Origin: Streptomyces caelestis
GTDB taxonomy: Bacteria > Actinomycetota > Actinomycetes > Streptomycetales > Streptomycetaceae
DNA: 64,000 nucleotides
NCBI RefSeq assembly: GCF_014205255.1
Contig: NZ_JACHNE010000001.1
Location: 8,122,001 to 8,186,000, forward strand
Direction: 5' to 3'
Position numbers and translations under genes: made by a program. Numbering within the stretch: the first letter of the stretch is position 1; every line of letters begins with the position of its first letter. The notes under the pieces were generated by a model, which searched no databases, was not told where the DNA came from, and was given only the letters and a program-made list of their open reading frames with translations. Below are positions 33,698-42,135 of the stretch, one piece after another.

Positions 33698-35128
33698 ATG
33701 ACGGAAACGGAAACCAACGCGTACGACGTCGTGGTGCTCGGGGCCGGGCCCGTGGGGGAGAACGTCGCCGACCGCACCCGCGCGGCCGGTCTGACCACCG
33801 CGGTCGTGGAGAGCGAACTGGTCGGCGGCGAGTGCTCGTACTGGGCGTGCATGCCCAGCAAGGCCCTGCTGCGGCCGGTCATCGCCCGCGCGGACGCCCG
33901 CCGCGTGCCGGGCCTGAGCCAGTCGGTGCAGGGCCCCCTCGACGCCCCCGCGGTCCTCGCCCACCGGGACTACTACACCTCGAACTGGAAGGACGACGGG
34001 CAGGTCGGATGGCTCGACAGCATCGGCGCCGACCTGTACCGCGGACACGGCCGCCTCACCGGCCCGCGCACGGTGACGGTCACCGGCCCGGACGGTGGTG
34101 AACGCGTCCTGACCGCTCGGCACGCCGTCGCCGTCTGCACCGGCAGCCGCGCCGCCCTGCCCGGGCTGCCCGGGCTCGACGAGGTCCGGCCGTGGACCAG
34201 CCGGGAGGCCACCAGCGCCAAGAACGTGCCCGGCCGCCTGGTCGTCGTCGGCGGCGGTGTCGTCGCCGCCGAGATGGCCACCGTCTGGCAGGCCCTCGGC
34301 TCGAAGGTCACCATGCTGGTGCGCGGCAAGGGCCTGCTCGCCCGGATGGAGCCCTTCGCCGGAGAACTCGTCGCCGAGGCGCTCACCGAGGCCGGCGCCG
34401 ACGTCCGCACCGGCACGTCGGTGGAATCGGTGACCCGCGAGAACGGCAGCGTGGTCGCCGTCACGGACAACGGCGACCGCGTCGAGGCCGACGAGATCCT
34501 CTTCGCGACCGGCCGCGCACCCCGAACCGACGACCTCGGCCTGGAGACGATCGGCCTGGAACCCGGCACCTGGCTCGACGTCGACGACAGCCTCCGCGTC
34601 ACCGGCCATGACTGGCTCTACGCGGTCGGCGACGTCAACCAGCGCGCCCTCCTCACCCACCAGGGCAAGTACCAGGCCCGCATCGCGGGCGCGGCCATCG
34701 CCGCGCGGGCCGGCGGCGAGACCCTCCTCGCCGAGCCGTGGGGCGCCCATGCCGCGACCGCCGACCACGCCGCCGTCCCCCAGGTCGTCTTCACCGACCC
34801 GGAGGCGGCGGCCGTCGGCCTGTCACTCGCCGAGGCCGAGCAGGCAGGGCACCGGGTGAAGGCCGTCGACGTGGACCTGTCCACCGTCGCGGGCGCGGGC
34901 CTGTACGCCGACGGCTACAAGGGCCGCGCCCGCATGGTCGTGGACCTCGAGGACGAGATCCTGCGCGGGGTGACCCTCGTCGGCCCCGGCGTCAGCGAGC
35001 TCATCCACTCCGCCACGATCGCCGTCGCCGGTCAGGTCCCCGTCGGCCGCCTGTGGCACGCCGTCCCCTCGTACCCGACGATCAGCGAGGTGTGGCTGCG
35101 GCTGCTGGAGGCCTACCGCGACGCCTGA
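33698..35128 (+). CDS. Class I pyridine nucleotide-disulfide oxidoreductase family protein
   Basis: A 476-residue flavoprotein of the lipoamide dehydrogenase/mercuric reductase type. The FAD motif is VVVLGAGPVGENVADRTRAAG and the redox disulfide lies in GGECSYWACMPSKALLRP, so the CxxxxC pair is kept although the common GGTCLNVGCIPSK is altered. The NAD(P) motif is LVVVGGGVVAAEMATVWQALG and the C-terminal dimer domain has LWHAVPSYPTISEVWLRLLEAY in place of the usual HAHPT. The ATG at 33698 has no clear ribosome site. The natural disulfide is unknown; the divergent thioredoxin is one idea. Confidence 0.82.
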   Translation: MTETETNAYDVVVLGAGPVGENVADRTRAAGLTTAVVESELVGGECSYWACMPSKALLRPVIARADARRVPGLSQSVQGPLDAPAVLAHRDYYTSNWKDDGQVGWLDSIGADLYRGHGRLTGPRTVTVTGPDGGERVLTARHAVAVCTGSRAALPGLPGLDEVRPWTSREATSAKNVPGRLVVVGGGVVAAEMATVWQALGSKVTMLVRGKGLLARMEPFAGELVAEALTEAGADVRTGTSVESVTRENGSVVAVTDNGDRVEADEILFATGRAPRTDDLGLETIGLEPGTWLDVDDSLRVTGHDWLYAVGDVNQRALLTHQGKYQARIAGAAIAARAGGETLLAEPWGAHAATADHAAVPQVVFTDPEAAAVGLSLAEAEQAGHRVKAVDVDLSTVAGAGLYADGYKGRARMVVDLEDEILRGVTLVGPGVSELIHSATIAVAGQVPVGRLWHAVPSYPTISEVWLRLLEAYRDA

Positions 35129-35145
35129 CCTCAGGCTCCCGTGAC

Positions 35146-35182
35146 CCCGGGGCTGTCCCGCCAGGCGCGGGACAGCCCCGGG
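35146..35182. terminator. Terminator between convergent flavoprotein and ABC-F genes
   Basis: A perfect 15-base stem (CCCGGGGCTGTCCCG at 35146-35160 with its complement at 35168-35182) and a seven-base loop, 17 bases after the flavoprotein stop. Confidence 0.85.
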
Positions 35183-35212
35183 CATCCGGTGATCGACCGG
35201 GAACCGGCATGA

Positions 35213-36805
35213 TCAGGCGTGCGCGGGCACCACCAGCTCCCGGTACTCGTCGCTCCACAGGTCCTCCTCCGCCTCCGGCAGCAGCAGCACCTGGTCCGGC
35301 CGCAACGCGTCGACGGCGCCCTCGTCGTGCGTGACCATGACGATCGCGCCCGGGTACCTGCCCACCGCGGCCAGAACCTCGGCACGGGAGGCCGGATCGA
35401 GGTGGTTGGTGGGCTCGTCGAGGAGCAGCACGTTCGCGCCCGAGTGCACCAGGCCCGCCAGGGCGAGCCGGGTCTTCTCGCCGCCGGAGAGGACACCGAC
35501 GCGCTTGCCGGCGTCGTCGCCGGAGAACAGGAACGAGCCCAGGACCTGGCGGACTTCGCCGTCGGCGAGGTGCGGGGCGGCACCTGCCAGATGCTCACGC
35601 ACCGTCAGTTCCGGGTCCAGCGTGTCGTGTTCCTGGGCGAAGTAGCCGAGGCGCAGCCCGTGCCCGTGGACCACCCGGCCGCCGTCCGGCGTGTCCTGCC
35701 CGGCGAGGATCCGCAACAGGGTTGTCTTTCCAGCGCCGTTGGGCCCGAGCACCACCAGGCGGCTGCCCCGGTCGACGGCGAGGTCGACGCCCCGCAGGAC
35801 CTGCTGACCGCCGTACGACCTGGTCAGGCTGACCGCGCCGAGCGGGATCCGGCCACAGGGCGCCGGCTCGGGCAGCCGGATCCTGGCCGTCTTCTCGGCG
35901 CGCCGGGCCGGTTCGAGGTCCGCGAGCATCCGGTCGGCGCGGCGGGCCATGTTCCGCGCGGCCACCGCGGTCGCGACCCGGGCCCGCATCTTGTCGGCCT
36001 GGGCGTGCAACGCCGCCGCCTTGCGCTCGGCGTTCGCCCGCTCGCGGGCCCGTCGCCGCTCGTCGGCGTCCCGCTGGGCCAGATACTCGTCCCAGCCGGT
36101 GTTGTGGACATCGAGCGCGGCCCGTCCCGGGTCCAGGTGGAACACCCGGTTCACGGTGCCGGCCAGCAGGGACGTGTCGTGGCTGATCATCACGAGTCCG
36201 CCCTGGTGGCCGGAGAGGAACCCGCGCAGCCAGGCGACCGAGTCCGAGTCCAGATGGTTCGTCGGCTCGTCCAGCAGCAGCGTGCCGTGCCCGGCGAACA
36301 GGATGCGGGCCAGCTCGACGCGCCGTCGCTGACCACCCGACAGGGCGCTCAGCGGCCGGTCCATCAGCCCCGCCGGCAGTCCGACCCCGCCGGCGACCCG
36401 GGCGGCCTCCGCCTCGGCCGCGTATCCGCCGCGCGCCTGGAACTCGGCCTCCGCCCGTACGTAGGCGTTCATCGACCGCTCCGTTCCGTCGGCCATCGCG
36501 GCCTCGGCGCGGCGCAGCGCCCGTACGGCGTGGTCCAGGCCGCGCGCGGACAGGATCCGGTCGGTGACGGTGACCGACTGGTCGGCCGCGCGCGACTCCT
36601 GCGGGAGATGGCCGACGTCACCGGTGCGGGCGACGGTCCCGGCGGCGGGCCGCAAGGCACCCGCCAGGGTGTGCAACAGGGTCGTTTTTCCCGCGCCGTT
36701 GCGGCCGACCAGGCCGATGCGGTCGCCGGGGGAGACGTGGAAGGAGACGCCGGACAGCAGCAGACGCGCGCCCACGCGCACGTCGACGTCACGAACGGTG
36801 ATCAT
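35213..36805 (-). CDS. ABC-F ribosomal-protection/translation-factor ATPase
   Basis: A 530-residue soluble protein with two ATPase domains and no membrane part. Walker A motifs are GLVGRNGAGKTTLLHTLAG and LGPNGAGKTTLLRILAG; signatures are LSGGQRRRVELAR and LSGGEKTRLALA; Walker B with LLLDEPTNHLD appears twice. The linker between them is rich in Arg and Ala (RRRARERANAERKAAALHAQADKMRARV), the part that enters the ribosome in this family. The ATG at 36805 is chosen; GGAGCG lies upstream. A seven-codon frame precedes it, and peptide deformylase lies next on the same strand, both tied to translation. Confidence 0.87.
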   Translation of the reverse strand: MITVRDVDVRVGARLLLSGVSFHVSPGDRIGLVGRNGAGKTTLLHTLAGALRPAAGTVARTGDVGHLPQESRAADQSVTVTDRILSARGLDHAVRALRRAEAAMADGTERSMNAYVRAEAEFQARGGYAAEAEAARVAGGVGLPAGLMDRPLSALSGGQRRRVELARILFAGHGTLLLDEPTNHLDSDSVAWLRGFLSGHQGGLVMISHDTSLLAGTVNRVFHLDPGRAALDVHNTGWDEYLAQRDADERRRARERANAERKAAALHAQADKMRARVATAVAARNMARRADRMLADLEPARRAEKTARIRLPEPAPCGRIPLGAVSLTRSYGGQQVLRGVDLAVDRGSRLVVLGPNGAGKTTLLRILAGQDTPDGGRVVHGHGLRLGYFAQEHDTLDPELTVREHLAGAAPHLADGEVRQVLGSFLFSGDDAGKRVGVLSGGEKTRLALAGLVHSGANVLLLDEPTNHLDPASRAEVLAAVGRYPGAIVMVTHDEGAVDALRPDQVLLLPEAEEDLWSDEYRELVVPAHA

Positions 36806-36864
36806 GAGGAAACGCTCCGAACAAGCAAGAGGACACACGGGTGGCGTGGAAGCGGGTCCTGTTG

Positions 36865-36888
36865 CTAGGAGATTCGGGGCGTAGACAT
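36865..36888 (-). CDS. Possible leader peptide MSTPRIS before the ABC-F gene
   Basis: A seven-codon frame, ATG to TAG, ends 59 bases before the ABC-F start. Its last codons contain CTCC, which can pair with the GGAG ribosome site of the ABC-F gene. Antibiotic-responsive ABC-F and erm genes commonly carry such short frames, where a stalled ribosome opens the main gene. There is no strong Shine-Dalgarno for the frame itself, so this is only a candidate. Confidence 0.3.
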   Translation of the reverse strand: MSTPRIS

Positions 36889-36904
36889 GGACGTCACGGT
36901 AACG

Positions 36905-36935
36905 GAGGCGCCCCGCCGGGCGCCTCTCGTTTTTT
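36905..36935 (+). terminator. Intrinsic terminator with T-run
   Basis: GAGGCGCCC (36905-36913), loop CGCC, GGGCGCCTC (36918-36926), then TCG and six T. The T-run lies on the plus strand, although both flanking genes read on the minus strand; on that strand the hairpin still stands between the deformylase stop and the ABC-F leader. Confidence 0.65.
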
Positions 36936-36942
36936 CCCTGCT

Positions 36943-37587
36943 CTACGGCAGCTCGAAGCCGAGTGCCCGCGCGGCCTCCTCCGGCGTCGGCTGAGCCCAG
37001 CGCTGCGTCACCGCCTGGTTGGACGACAGCGAACGCGTCTCGGCCCGGTCCAGATACAGAACCCCGTCGAGATGGTCCGTCTCGTGCTGCACGATCCGCG
37101 CCGGCCAGCCCGTGAACACCTCGTCCAGCGCGTGCCCGTGCTCGTCCTGCCCGGTCAGCCGCACCTCGGCGGGCCGCGCCACCACCGCCTGCCAGCCCGG
37201 CATGCTCAGGCAGCCCTCGAAGAACGCGGCCCGCGCGCGGCCGACGGGCTCGTAGGCGGGATTGACCAGCACCCGGAACGGCTGCGGCACCCGCCCGCGC
37301 GCCCGCCGCACCTCCTCCGGCACCGGCGCCGGATCCTCGAGCACCGCGATCCGCAGCTCCACACCGACCTGCGGCGCCGCCAAACCCACCCCGGGCGCCG
37401 CGCGCATGGTGACCCGCAGGGCCTCGACGAACCGGGCCAGCAGCGCGGGCCCCAGCTGACCGTCGTACGGCTCGGTGCCGCGGCGCAGCACCGGATCGCC
37501 GGCCGCCACGATGGTCAACGGGCCGCCGTCGGCGAGGAGTTCCTCGACCCGCTCGGCCAGGGGTGCGCGATCGCTCGGAGTTCCCAT
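36943..37587 (-). CDS. def: Peptide deformylase
   Basis: A 214-residue metalloenzyme that removes the formyl group from new proteins. The three family motifs are present: GVGLAAPQVG (66-75), EGCLSMPGW (124-132) with the metal-binding Cys126, and QHETDHLDG (167-175) with His168, Glu169 and His172. The ATG at 37587 (MGTPSDRAP) is chosen over one seven codons upstream. The first 25 residues are an extension seen in actinobacterial type I deformylases. Streptomyces usually have several copies. Confidence 0.92.
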   Translation of the reverse strand: MGTPSDRAPLAERVEELLADGGPLTIVAAGDPVLRRGTEPYDGQLGPALLARFVEALRVTMRAAPGVGLAAPQVGVELRIAVLEDPAPVPEEVRRARGRVPQPFRVLVNPAYEPVGRARAAFFEGCLSMPGWQAVVARPAEVRLTGQDEHGHALDEVFTGWPARIVQHETDHLDGVLYLDRAETRSLSSNQAVTQRWAQPTPEEAARALGFELP

Positions 37588-37738
37588 CGCGTCAGGATGA
37601 CACGACACCCTCCCTCTTCACGTGACGCACGTCACACACCTCCTCCGGGAACTGGACACCCGGCCGAACCGACTACTGCACCGCCACGGCCGACGACACC
37701 GCGACGGCCAAGAAGACGTCCCCCGGAGAAGCCCGCCG

Positions 37739-39145
37739 ATGACCACCGCTCCCTCGACCACCACGGACGAGGCCCCGCGACCCACCCCGGCACCGTCGAA
37801 GAACAGCTGGGCCCCGCTGCGTCCGCTGATCCTCCGCCTGCACTTCTACGCCGGGGTGCTGGTGGCGCCGTTCCTCCTGGTCGCCGCCGTCACCGGTCTG
37901 CTGTACGCCGCCTCCTTCCAGGCCGAGAAGATCGTGTACGACCACGAACTGACCGTCCCCGCAGGCGAGCGGAAGCTGCCGATCGGCGAGCAGGTGGCCG
38001 CCGCCCGCAAGGCCCACCCCGAGGGCACGGTCTCGGCCGTGCGCCCCTCACCCGAGGCGGACGCGACGACCAGGGTGCTGCTGTCCGGTGTCCCGGGCGT
38101 CGACGAGGGGCACACGCTCGCCGTGTTCGTCGATCCGTACACGGCGAAGGTGCGCGGCTCCCTCGAACAGTACGGCTCGACCGGCGCGCTGCCGCTGCGC
38201 ACCTGGATCGACGAGCTCCACCGGGACCTGCACCTGGGCGAGTCGGGCCGGCTGTACAGCGAACTGGCGGCCAGCTGGCTGTGGGTGATCTCGGGCGGCG
38301 GACTGGTGCTGTGGTTCTCCCGCCGCCGTGCCCTGCGCAAGGTGCGGGGCACGAGCGGGCGGCGCCGCACCCTCGGACTGCACGGCAGTGTCGGCGTGTG
38401 GGCGGCGGCCGGGTTCTTCTTCCTCTCGGCGACCGGTCTGACCTGGTCGGCCCACGCCGGGGCCACCATCGACGAGTTGCGGACCTCGCTGGGCCAGGCC
38501 ACCCCGTCGGTGTCGGCGTCGGCGGGCGGTGAACACTCCGGCCACGGATCCGCCGCCGGGCGGGCCGGAGACGCCGCGCACGGGGTGGGTCTGGACAAGG
38601 TCCTGGCCGCGGCCCGGTCCGAGGGTCTGGGGGACCCGGTGGAGATCGTGCCGCCGGCGGACGCGAAGTCGGCGTACGTCGTCAAGCAGGTACAGCGCAG
38701 CTGGCCCGAGAAGCAGGACTCCGTCGCGATCGACCCGGCGAGCGGAGAGGTCATGGACGTGCTGCGGTTCGCCGACCACCCGGTGCTCGCGAAGCTCACC
38801 CGGTGGGGCATCGACCTGCACACCGGCATCCTGTTCGGCCTGGCCAACCAGATCGCCCTGATGCTGCTCGCGCTCTGTCTGATCCTGCTGATCGTCTGGG
38901 GCTACCGCATGTGGTGGCAGCGCGGCCGCGGCACCGCCTTCGGCCGCCCGATCCCACGCGGCGCCTGGCAGCAGGTGCCCCCACAGATCCTCGTACCGCT
39001 GCTGGCGGGGATCGCCGTACTCGGCTACTTCCTGCCCCTGTTCGGCATCCCGCTGGCTGCCTTCCTGGCCGTCGACATCCTGCTGGGCGAGATCGCCTAC
39101 CGGCGGGGACGGCGGACGTACGGAGCCGGGACGCCGGCGCAGTAG
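37739..39145 (+). CDS. PepSY-domain membrane protein (PepSY_TM family)
   Basis: A 468-residue protein with four membrane helices. The ATG at 37739 has GGAG ten bases before it. Helix 1 (LRLHFYAGVLVAPFLLVAAVTGLLYAASF) contains the typical histidine of the PepSY-associated helix; helix 2 is preceded by WIDELHRDLHLGESGRLYSEL; a His-rich loop (GGEHSGHGSAAGRAGDAAHG) lies in the middle; helices 3 and 4 form the end. Relatives act in ferric reductase or copper-linked processes, binding heme through membrane histidines. A metal link is thus possible here but not shown. Confidence 0.82.
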   Translation: MTTAPSTTTDEAPRPTPAPSKNSWAPLRPLILRLHFYAGVLVAPFLLVAAVTGLLYAASFQAEKIVYDHELTVPAGERKLPIGEQVAAARKAHPEGTVSAVRPSPEADATTRVLLSGVPGVDEGHTLAVFVDPYTAKVRGSLEQYGSTGALPLRTWIDELHRDLHLGESGRLYSELAASWLWVISGGGLVLWFSRRRALRKVRGTSGRRRTLGLHGSVGVWAAAGFFFLSATGLTWSAHAGATIDELRTSLGQATPSVSASAGGEHSGHGSAAGRAGDAAHGVGLDKVLAAARSEGLGDPVEIVPPADAKSAYVVKQVQRSWPEKQDSVAIDPASGEVMDVLRFADHPVLAKLTRWGIDLHTGILFGLANQIALMLLALCLILLIVWGYRMWWQRGRGTAFGRPIPRGAWQQVPPQILVPLLAGIAVLGYFLPLFGIPLAAFLAVDILLGEIAYRRGRRTYGAGTPAQ

Positions 39146-39165
39146 GGGAGACCCGCCGACGCACA

Positions 39166-39195
39166 GGTGCCCGGCTCCCCACGGAGCCGGGCACC
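39166..39195. terminator. Bidirectional terminator
   Basis: GGTGCCCGGCTCC (39166-39178) pairs perfectly with GGAGCCGGGCACC (39183-39195), loop CCAC, 20 bases after the PepSY gene stop and just before the end of the convergent TPR gene. Confidence 0.85.
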
Positions 39196-39211
39196 TTCGC
39201 GCAGGTCACGG

Positions 39212-39571
39212 TCAGCGCTGCTCGAAGTCACCCGCGAGCGCCGAGGCGATCCGCAGATGCGACTCCGCCTCCTCGTGCCGGTTCTGCCGCTGGAGCGTGC
39301 GGCCGAGCATCAGCCGGGCGTAGTGCTCGACCGGGTCCTGCTCGACGATCGTCCGCAACTCCGCCTCCGCGCGCCGCAGTTGGGCCGAGTGATAGTAGGA
39401 GCGCGCCAGCAGCAGCCGCGGCCCGGTCTGCTCGGGCACCTCCTCGACCAGCCCGCCCAGGACGCGCGCGGCGGCGGCGTAGTCCTTGGCGTCGAAGAAC
39501 ATCTGCGCGCGCTCCCAGCGCTCCGCCGGTGTCCCGTGGGCGTAGTACGTCGTGTCGTAGGTCGTGTTCAC
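39212..39571 (-). CDS. Tetratricopeptide-repeat protein
   Basis: A 119-residue helical protein that begins with GTG at 39571 (VNTTYDTTYYAHGTPAERW) after GGAGG. Three TPR units are visible: ERAQMFFDAKDYAAAARVLGGLVEEVP, RLLLARSYYHSAQLRRAEAELRTIVEQDP, and RLMLGRTLQRQNRHEEAESHLRIASAL. Such proteins hold partner proteins together; the partner is unknown. The open frame extends far upstream through a neighbouring gene, but that part is not coding in this frame. Confidence 0.8.
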   Translation of the reverse strand: MNTTYDTTYYAHGTPAERWERAQMFFDAKDYAAAARVLGGLVEEVPEQTGPRLLLARSYYHSAQLRRAEAELRTIVEQDPVEHYARLMLGRTLQRQNRHEEAESHLRIASALAGDFEQR

Positions 39572-39660
39572 TCGTGCCTCCTTCGAGGCCGACAACCGAA
39601 CGACTTGGTTCAATATTCCACTACTGCTTCCTCTGTCGATTCTCCTACGGATACGGGCGG

Positions 39661-40422
39661 CTACTCGGGCAGGGCGGCCAGCTCGGCATCGGCCCGCTCG
39701 GTGATCAGACTCAGCACCCGGCCGGCGACGGCCAGGTCCTCCTCCGGGATGCCGGCGTAGATCCGGGCGGAGAGGGGCGCCGTCTCGCCGGCCGTCCTGG
39801 CGTACAGCTCCCGTCCGGCGTCCGTGATCCGCACGTCCGCCCCTTCGGCCGGGGTCAGCAACCGCGCGGCGATCAGTTCGTCGATCACACCCTGCACTTC
39901 CGCCGGGTCGTTCTTCAGCGCGCCGACGACACCGTCGACGAGCTGTTCGCGCTCGACCGGGCCGTCGGCGACGGCGGCGAGCCGGAGGGTGACGGACTGC
40001 CGGAAGGTGACGCCGTGCCGGGCCAGTACGTGCTCCAAGCACCGCGCGGCCGGCGTAGGGGGCCAGGCGATGACGCGGGGCGGGCGCCTTGATCGCCCGC
40101 CCGGTGACCTCGCGGCCCTGCTCGGTGAGCGCGAGCTGTACCGCGCGCGGGTCGTCCGGGTCCCGGGTGCGCTCCAGCAGACCGGCGGCCTCCGGCGCAC
40201 GCGCGAGCTTCGACACGTAGAGTCGCTCGCGGCCCACGGCCCACGGCCCACGGCCCACGGCCCGCGGCCCACGGCTGCGCGACGGCGTTGTCGCAGTCCG
40301 GTGTGGTCGGCGAGGCGACGCTGACTGGGCCGCTCGCCGGAGCGCTGCATGCCGTGCACCTGCGGCACGGCCCGAACGACGCGCTGACGCGGGCCCTTCC
40401 GTCGGACTAGGTTGTGCGCCAT
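39661..40422 (-). pseudogene. Broken MarR-type regulator gene(s)
   Basis: The ATG at 40422 opens a frame reading AVPQVHGMQRSGERPSQRRLADHTGLRQ, the first half of a MarR winged helix. Six heptamer repeats follow at 40233-40274 and shift the frame; the helix then goes on in another frame as YVSKLARAPEAAGLLERTRDPDDPRAVQLALTEQGREVTGRAI. From about 40060 a second regulator-like part, LEHVLARHGVTFRQSVTLRLAAV to the stop at 39661, continues in the first frame but has no start codon of its own. I read this as one or two MarR-type genes disabled by repeat expansion and a deletion. Confidence 0.65.
40233..40274. repeat. Heptanucleotide tandem repeat, six CCCACGG units
   Basis: Five CCCACGG units and one variant CCCGCGG lie head to tail inside the MarR-type gene, at the turn of its DNA-binding helix. 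Each unit gained or lost changes the reading frame because seven is not a multiple of three. Confidence 0.9.
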
Positions 40423-41386
40423 GAGCAATCTTGAGCGCGAGGCGGCTCCCTCCCTGTGCGGTGGCCGCGGCTTCGTCGTGGCGGAGCCGGTTCGCGAACT
40501 CCTCAGTCCTCGCCACGTCAAGCTGGGCGAGTCCAGCGAGGTCCGCAGGCTGCTGCCCAACCTCGGCCGCCGAATGGTCGGCGCATGGTGCTTCGTCGAC
40601 CACTACGGCCCCGACGACATCGCCGACGAGCCCGGCATGCAGGTGCCGCCGCACCCCCACATGGGCCTCCAGACGGTGAGCTGGCTGCACGAGGGGGAGG
40701 TGCTGCACCGCGATTCCACCGGCAGTCTCCAGACGATCCGGCCGCGCGAACTGGGCCTGATGACCTCCGGCCGGGCGATCAGCCACTCCGAGGAGAGCCC
40801 TCGCTCGCACGCCCGATTCCTGCACGGCGCGCAACTGTGGGTCGCGCTCCCCGACGGCCACCGCCACACCGACCCGCGCTTCGAACACCACGCCGACCTG
40901 CCGGTCGTCACCGCACCCGGCGTCAAGGCGACACTGATCCTCGGCGACCTCGACGGCGCGACCTCGCCCGGCACGGCGTACACCCCGATCGTCGGCGCCG
41001 ACCTGGCCCTCACTCGAGGCGCGGACGTACGCCTCCCGCTGGAGCCGGACTTCGAGTACGCCGTCCTGTCCATGTCCGGCGAGGCCCACGTGGACGGCGT
41101 CCCGCTCCTGCCCGGCTCGATGCTCTACCTCGGCTGCGGCCGCAGTGAGTTGCCGCTGCGGGCGGAGTCGGACGCGGGCCTGATGCTCCTGGGCGGCGAA
41201 CCGTTCGAGGAAGAACTGATCATGTTCTGGAACTGGATCGGACGGTCGCAGGAAGAGATCGTACAGGCGCGCAAGGACTGGATGGAAGGGACTCGGTTCG
41301 GCGAGGTGAAGGGGTACGACGGTGATCCGCTAGCCGCTCCGGAGCTGCCGCCGGTGCCGTTGAAGCCGCGAGGAAGAGTGCGCTGA
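40421..41386 (+). CDS. Pirin-family cupin protein
   Basis: A 321-residue double cupin. The metal ligands are in FVDHYGPDDI, HPHMGLQTVSWLHEGEVLHRDS, where two histidines and a glutamate are placed as in human pirin and YhhW quercetinase. The C-terminal cupin has GADVRLPLEPDFEYAVLSMSGEAHVDG and MLLGGEPFEEELIMFWNWIGRSQEEI. Enzymatic quercetin 2,3-dioxygenase activity is known for some members; regulatory roles for others. Its ATG overlaps that of the divergent MarR-type gene in the same CATG, so the regulator once probably controlled it. Confidence 0.88.
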   Translation: MSNLEREAAPSLCGGRGFVVAEPVRELLSPRHVKLGESSEVRRLLPNLGRRMVGAWCFVDHYGPDDIADEPGMQVPPHPHMGLQTVSWLHEGEVLHRDSTGSLQTIRPRELGLMTSGRAISHSEESPRSHARFLHGAQLWVALPDGHRHTDPRFEHHADLPVVTAPGVKATLILGDLDGATSPGTAYTPIVGADLALTRGADVRLPLEPDFEYAVLSMSGEAHVDGVPLLPGSMLYLGCGRSELPLRAESDAGLMLLGGEPFEEELIMFWNWIGRSQEEIVQARKDWMEGTRFGEVKGYDGDPLAAPELPPVPLKPRGRVR

Positions 41387-41922
41387 CCTGCTGGAATTCC
41401 CGCGGGTCGGTGGCTGCTGAGTGGGCGGCTGGGCATTGTTGGCCGCTTTTCGACCGCTCGCCGGTCGGCGGCCGAGCGTGTCGCTTGCTCGGGTCGGCGG
41501 GGTCGGCGATTCCACGGTGTGGCTGTCTGCGGGCAGCTGCGGCAGGACTCTTGCTGATCTGATGCTGACTTTGCTGACGCTCAGTCAGGTGAGATGGAGA
41601 AGCTCTTCTCGCAGCTCCGCACCTTGCGTCGATCTTTGCAAGTTCGGGCGCGGCGCGACGAATGCTGACCCGGCGGGCGGCCAAACCGGGTGTTGGCGCG
41701 GGACAGTGATGCTCGCGCTATGGCTTTGTTGGGAGTCGACAAGATTCGGTGCCGCTGTCGGCAGCGGCGCTCTGCTCGGTCGTCTACGCCAGCGGACAGC
41801 AGTTCGTTGTCCGTTGACAGCGAAGTCAGTCGGACGGACGGCGCTGACCTGCATGGACTGGATTGGGTGGTAAAGCGGCGCAGGGGTCAAGGTCTCCGCG
41901 TCGTCGACTGCCGCAGGGATAA
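41387..41922. other. Non-coding or decayed stretch
   Basis: About 530 bases with no frame that shows third-position GC bias or a recognisable domain. The base composition is more mixed than in the flanking genes. It marks the beginning of the scarred region and may be old transferred DNA. Confidence 0.5.
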
Positions 41923-42129
41923 ATGGATACGCGTTCCCGGTTTCTGACGCACGGTGATGCGCGCGGTCGTCCCCGTCTGTGGGCGTTGACCGCGTACGTC
42001 GTGTCCTGGGGTGTGGCCGTGCTCGTTCAGCTTCTGATGCCTCAGGTACCGGAGGGCGAGCCCTGGGCAGGGAGGTCCGCAACCGGGATGATGAGCGAGC
42101 TGGACACGGCGATCGCCCATGGGGAGTGA
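41923..42129 (+). CDS. Possible small membrane protein
   Basis: A 68-residue frame from the ATG at 41923, behind a weak GCAGGG. It has one hydrophobic helix, LWALTAYVVSWGVAVLVQLLM (residues 19-39), and an acidic tail ending AIAHGE. It stops six bases before the flavin monooxygenase start on the same strand, so the two could be co-transcribed. I do not recognise a family; it might also be the remnant of a larger gene. Confidence 0.35.
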   Translation: MDTRSRFLTHGDARGRPRLWALTAYVVSWGVAVLVQLLMPQVPEGEPWAGRSATGMMSELDTAIAHGE

Positions 42130-42135
42130 CAGCTG

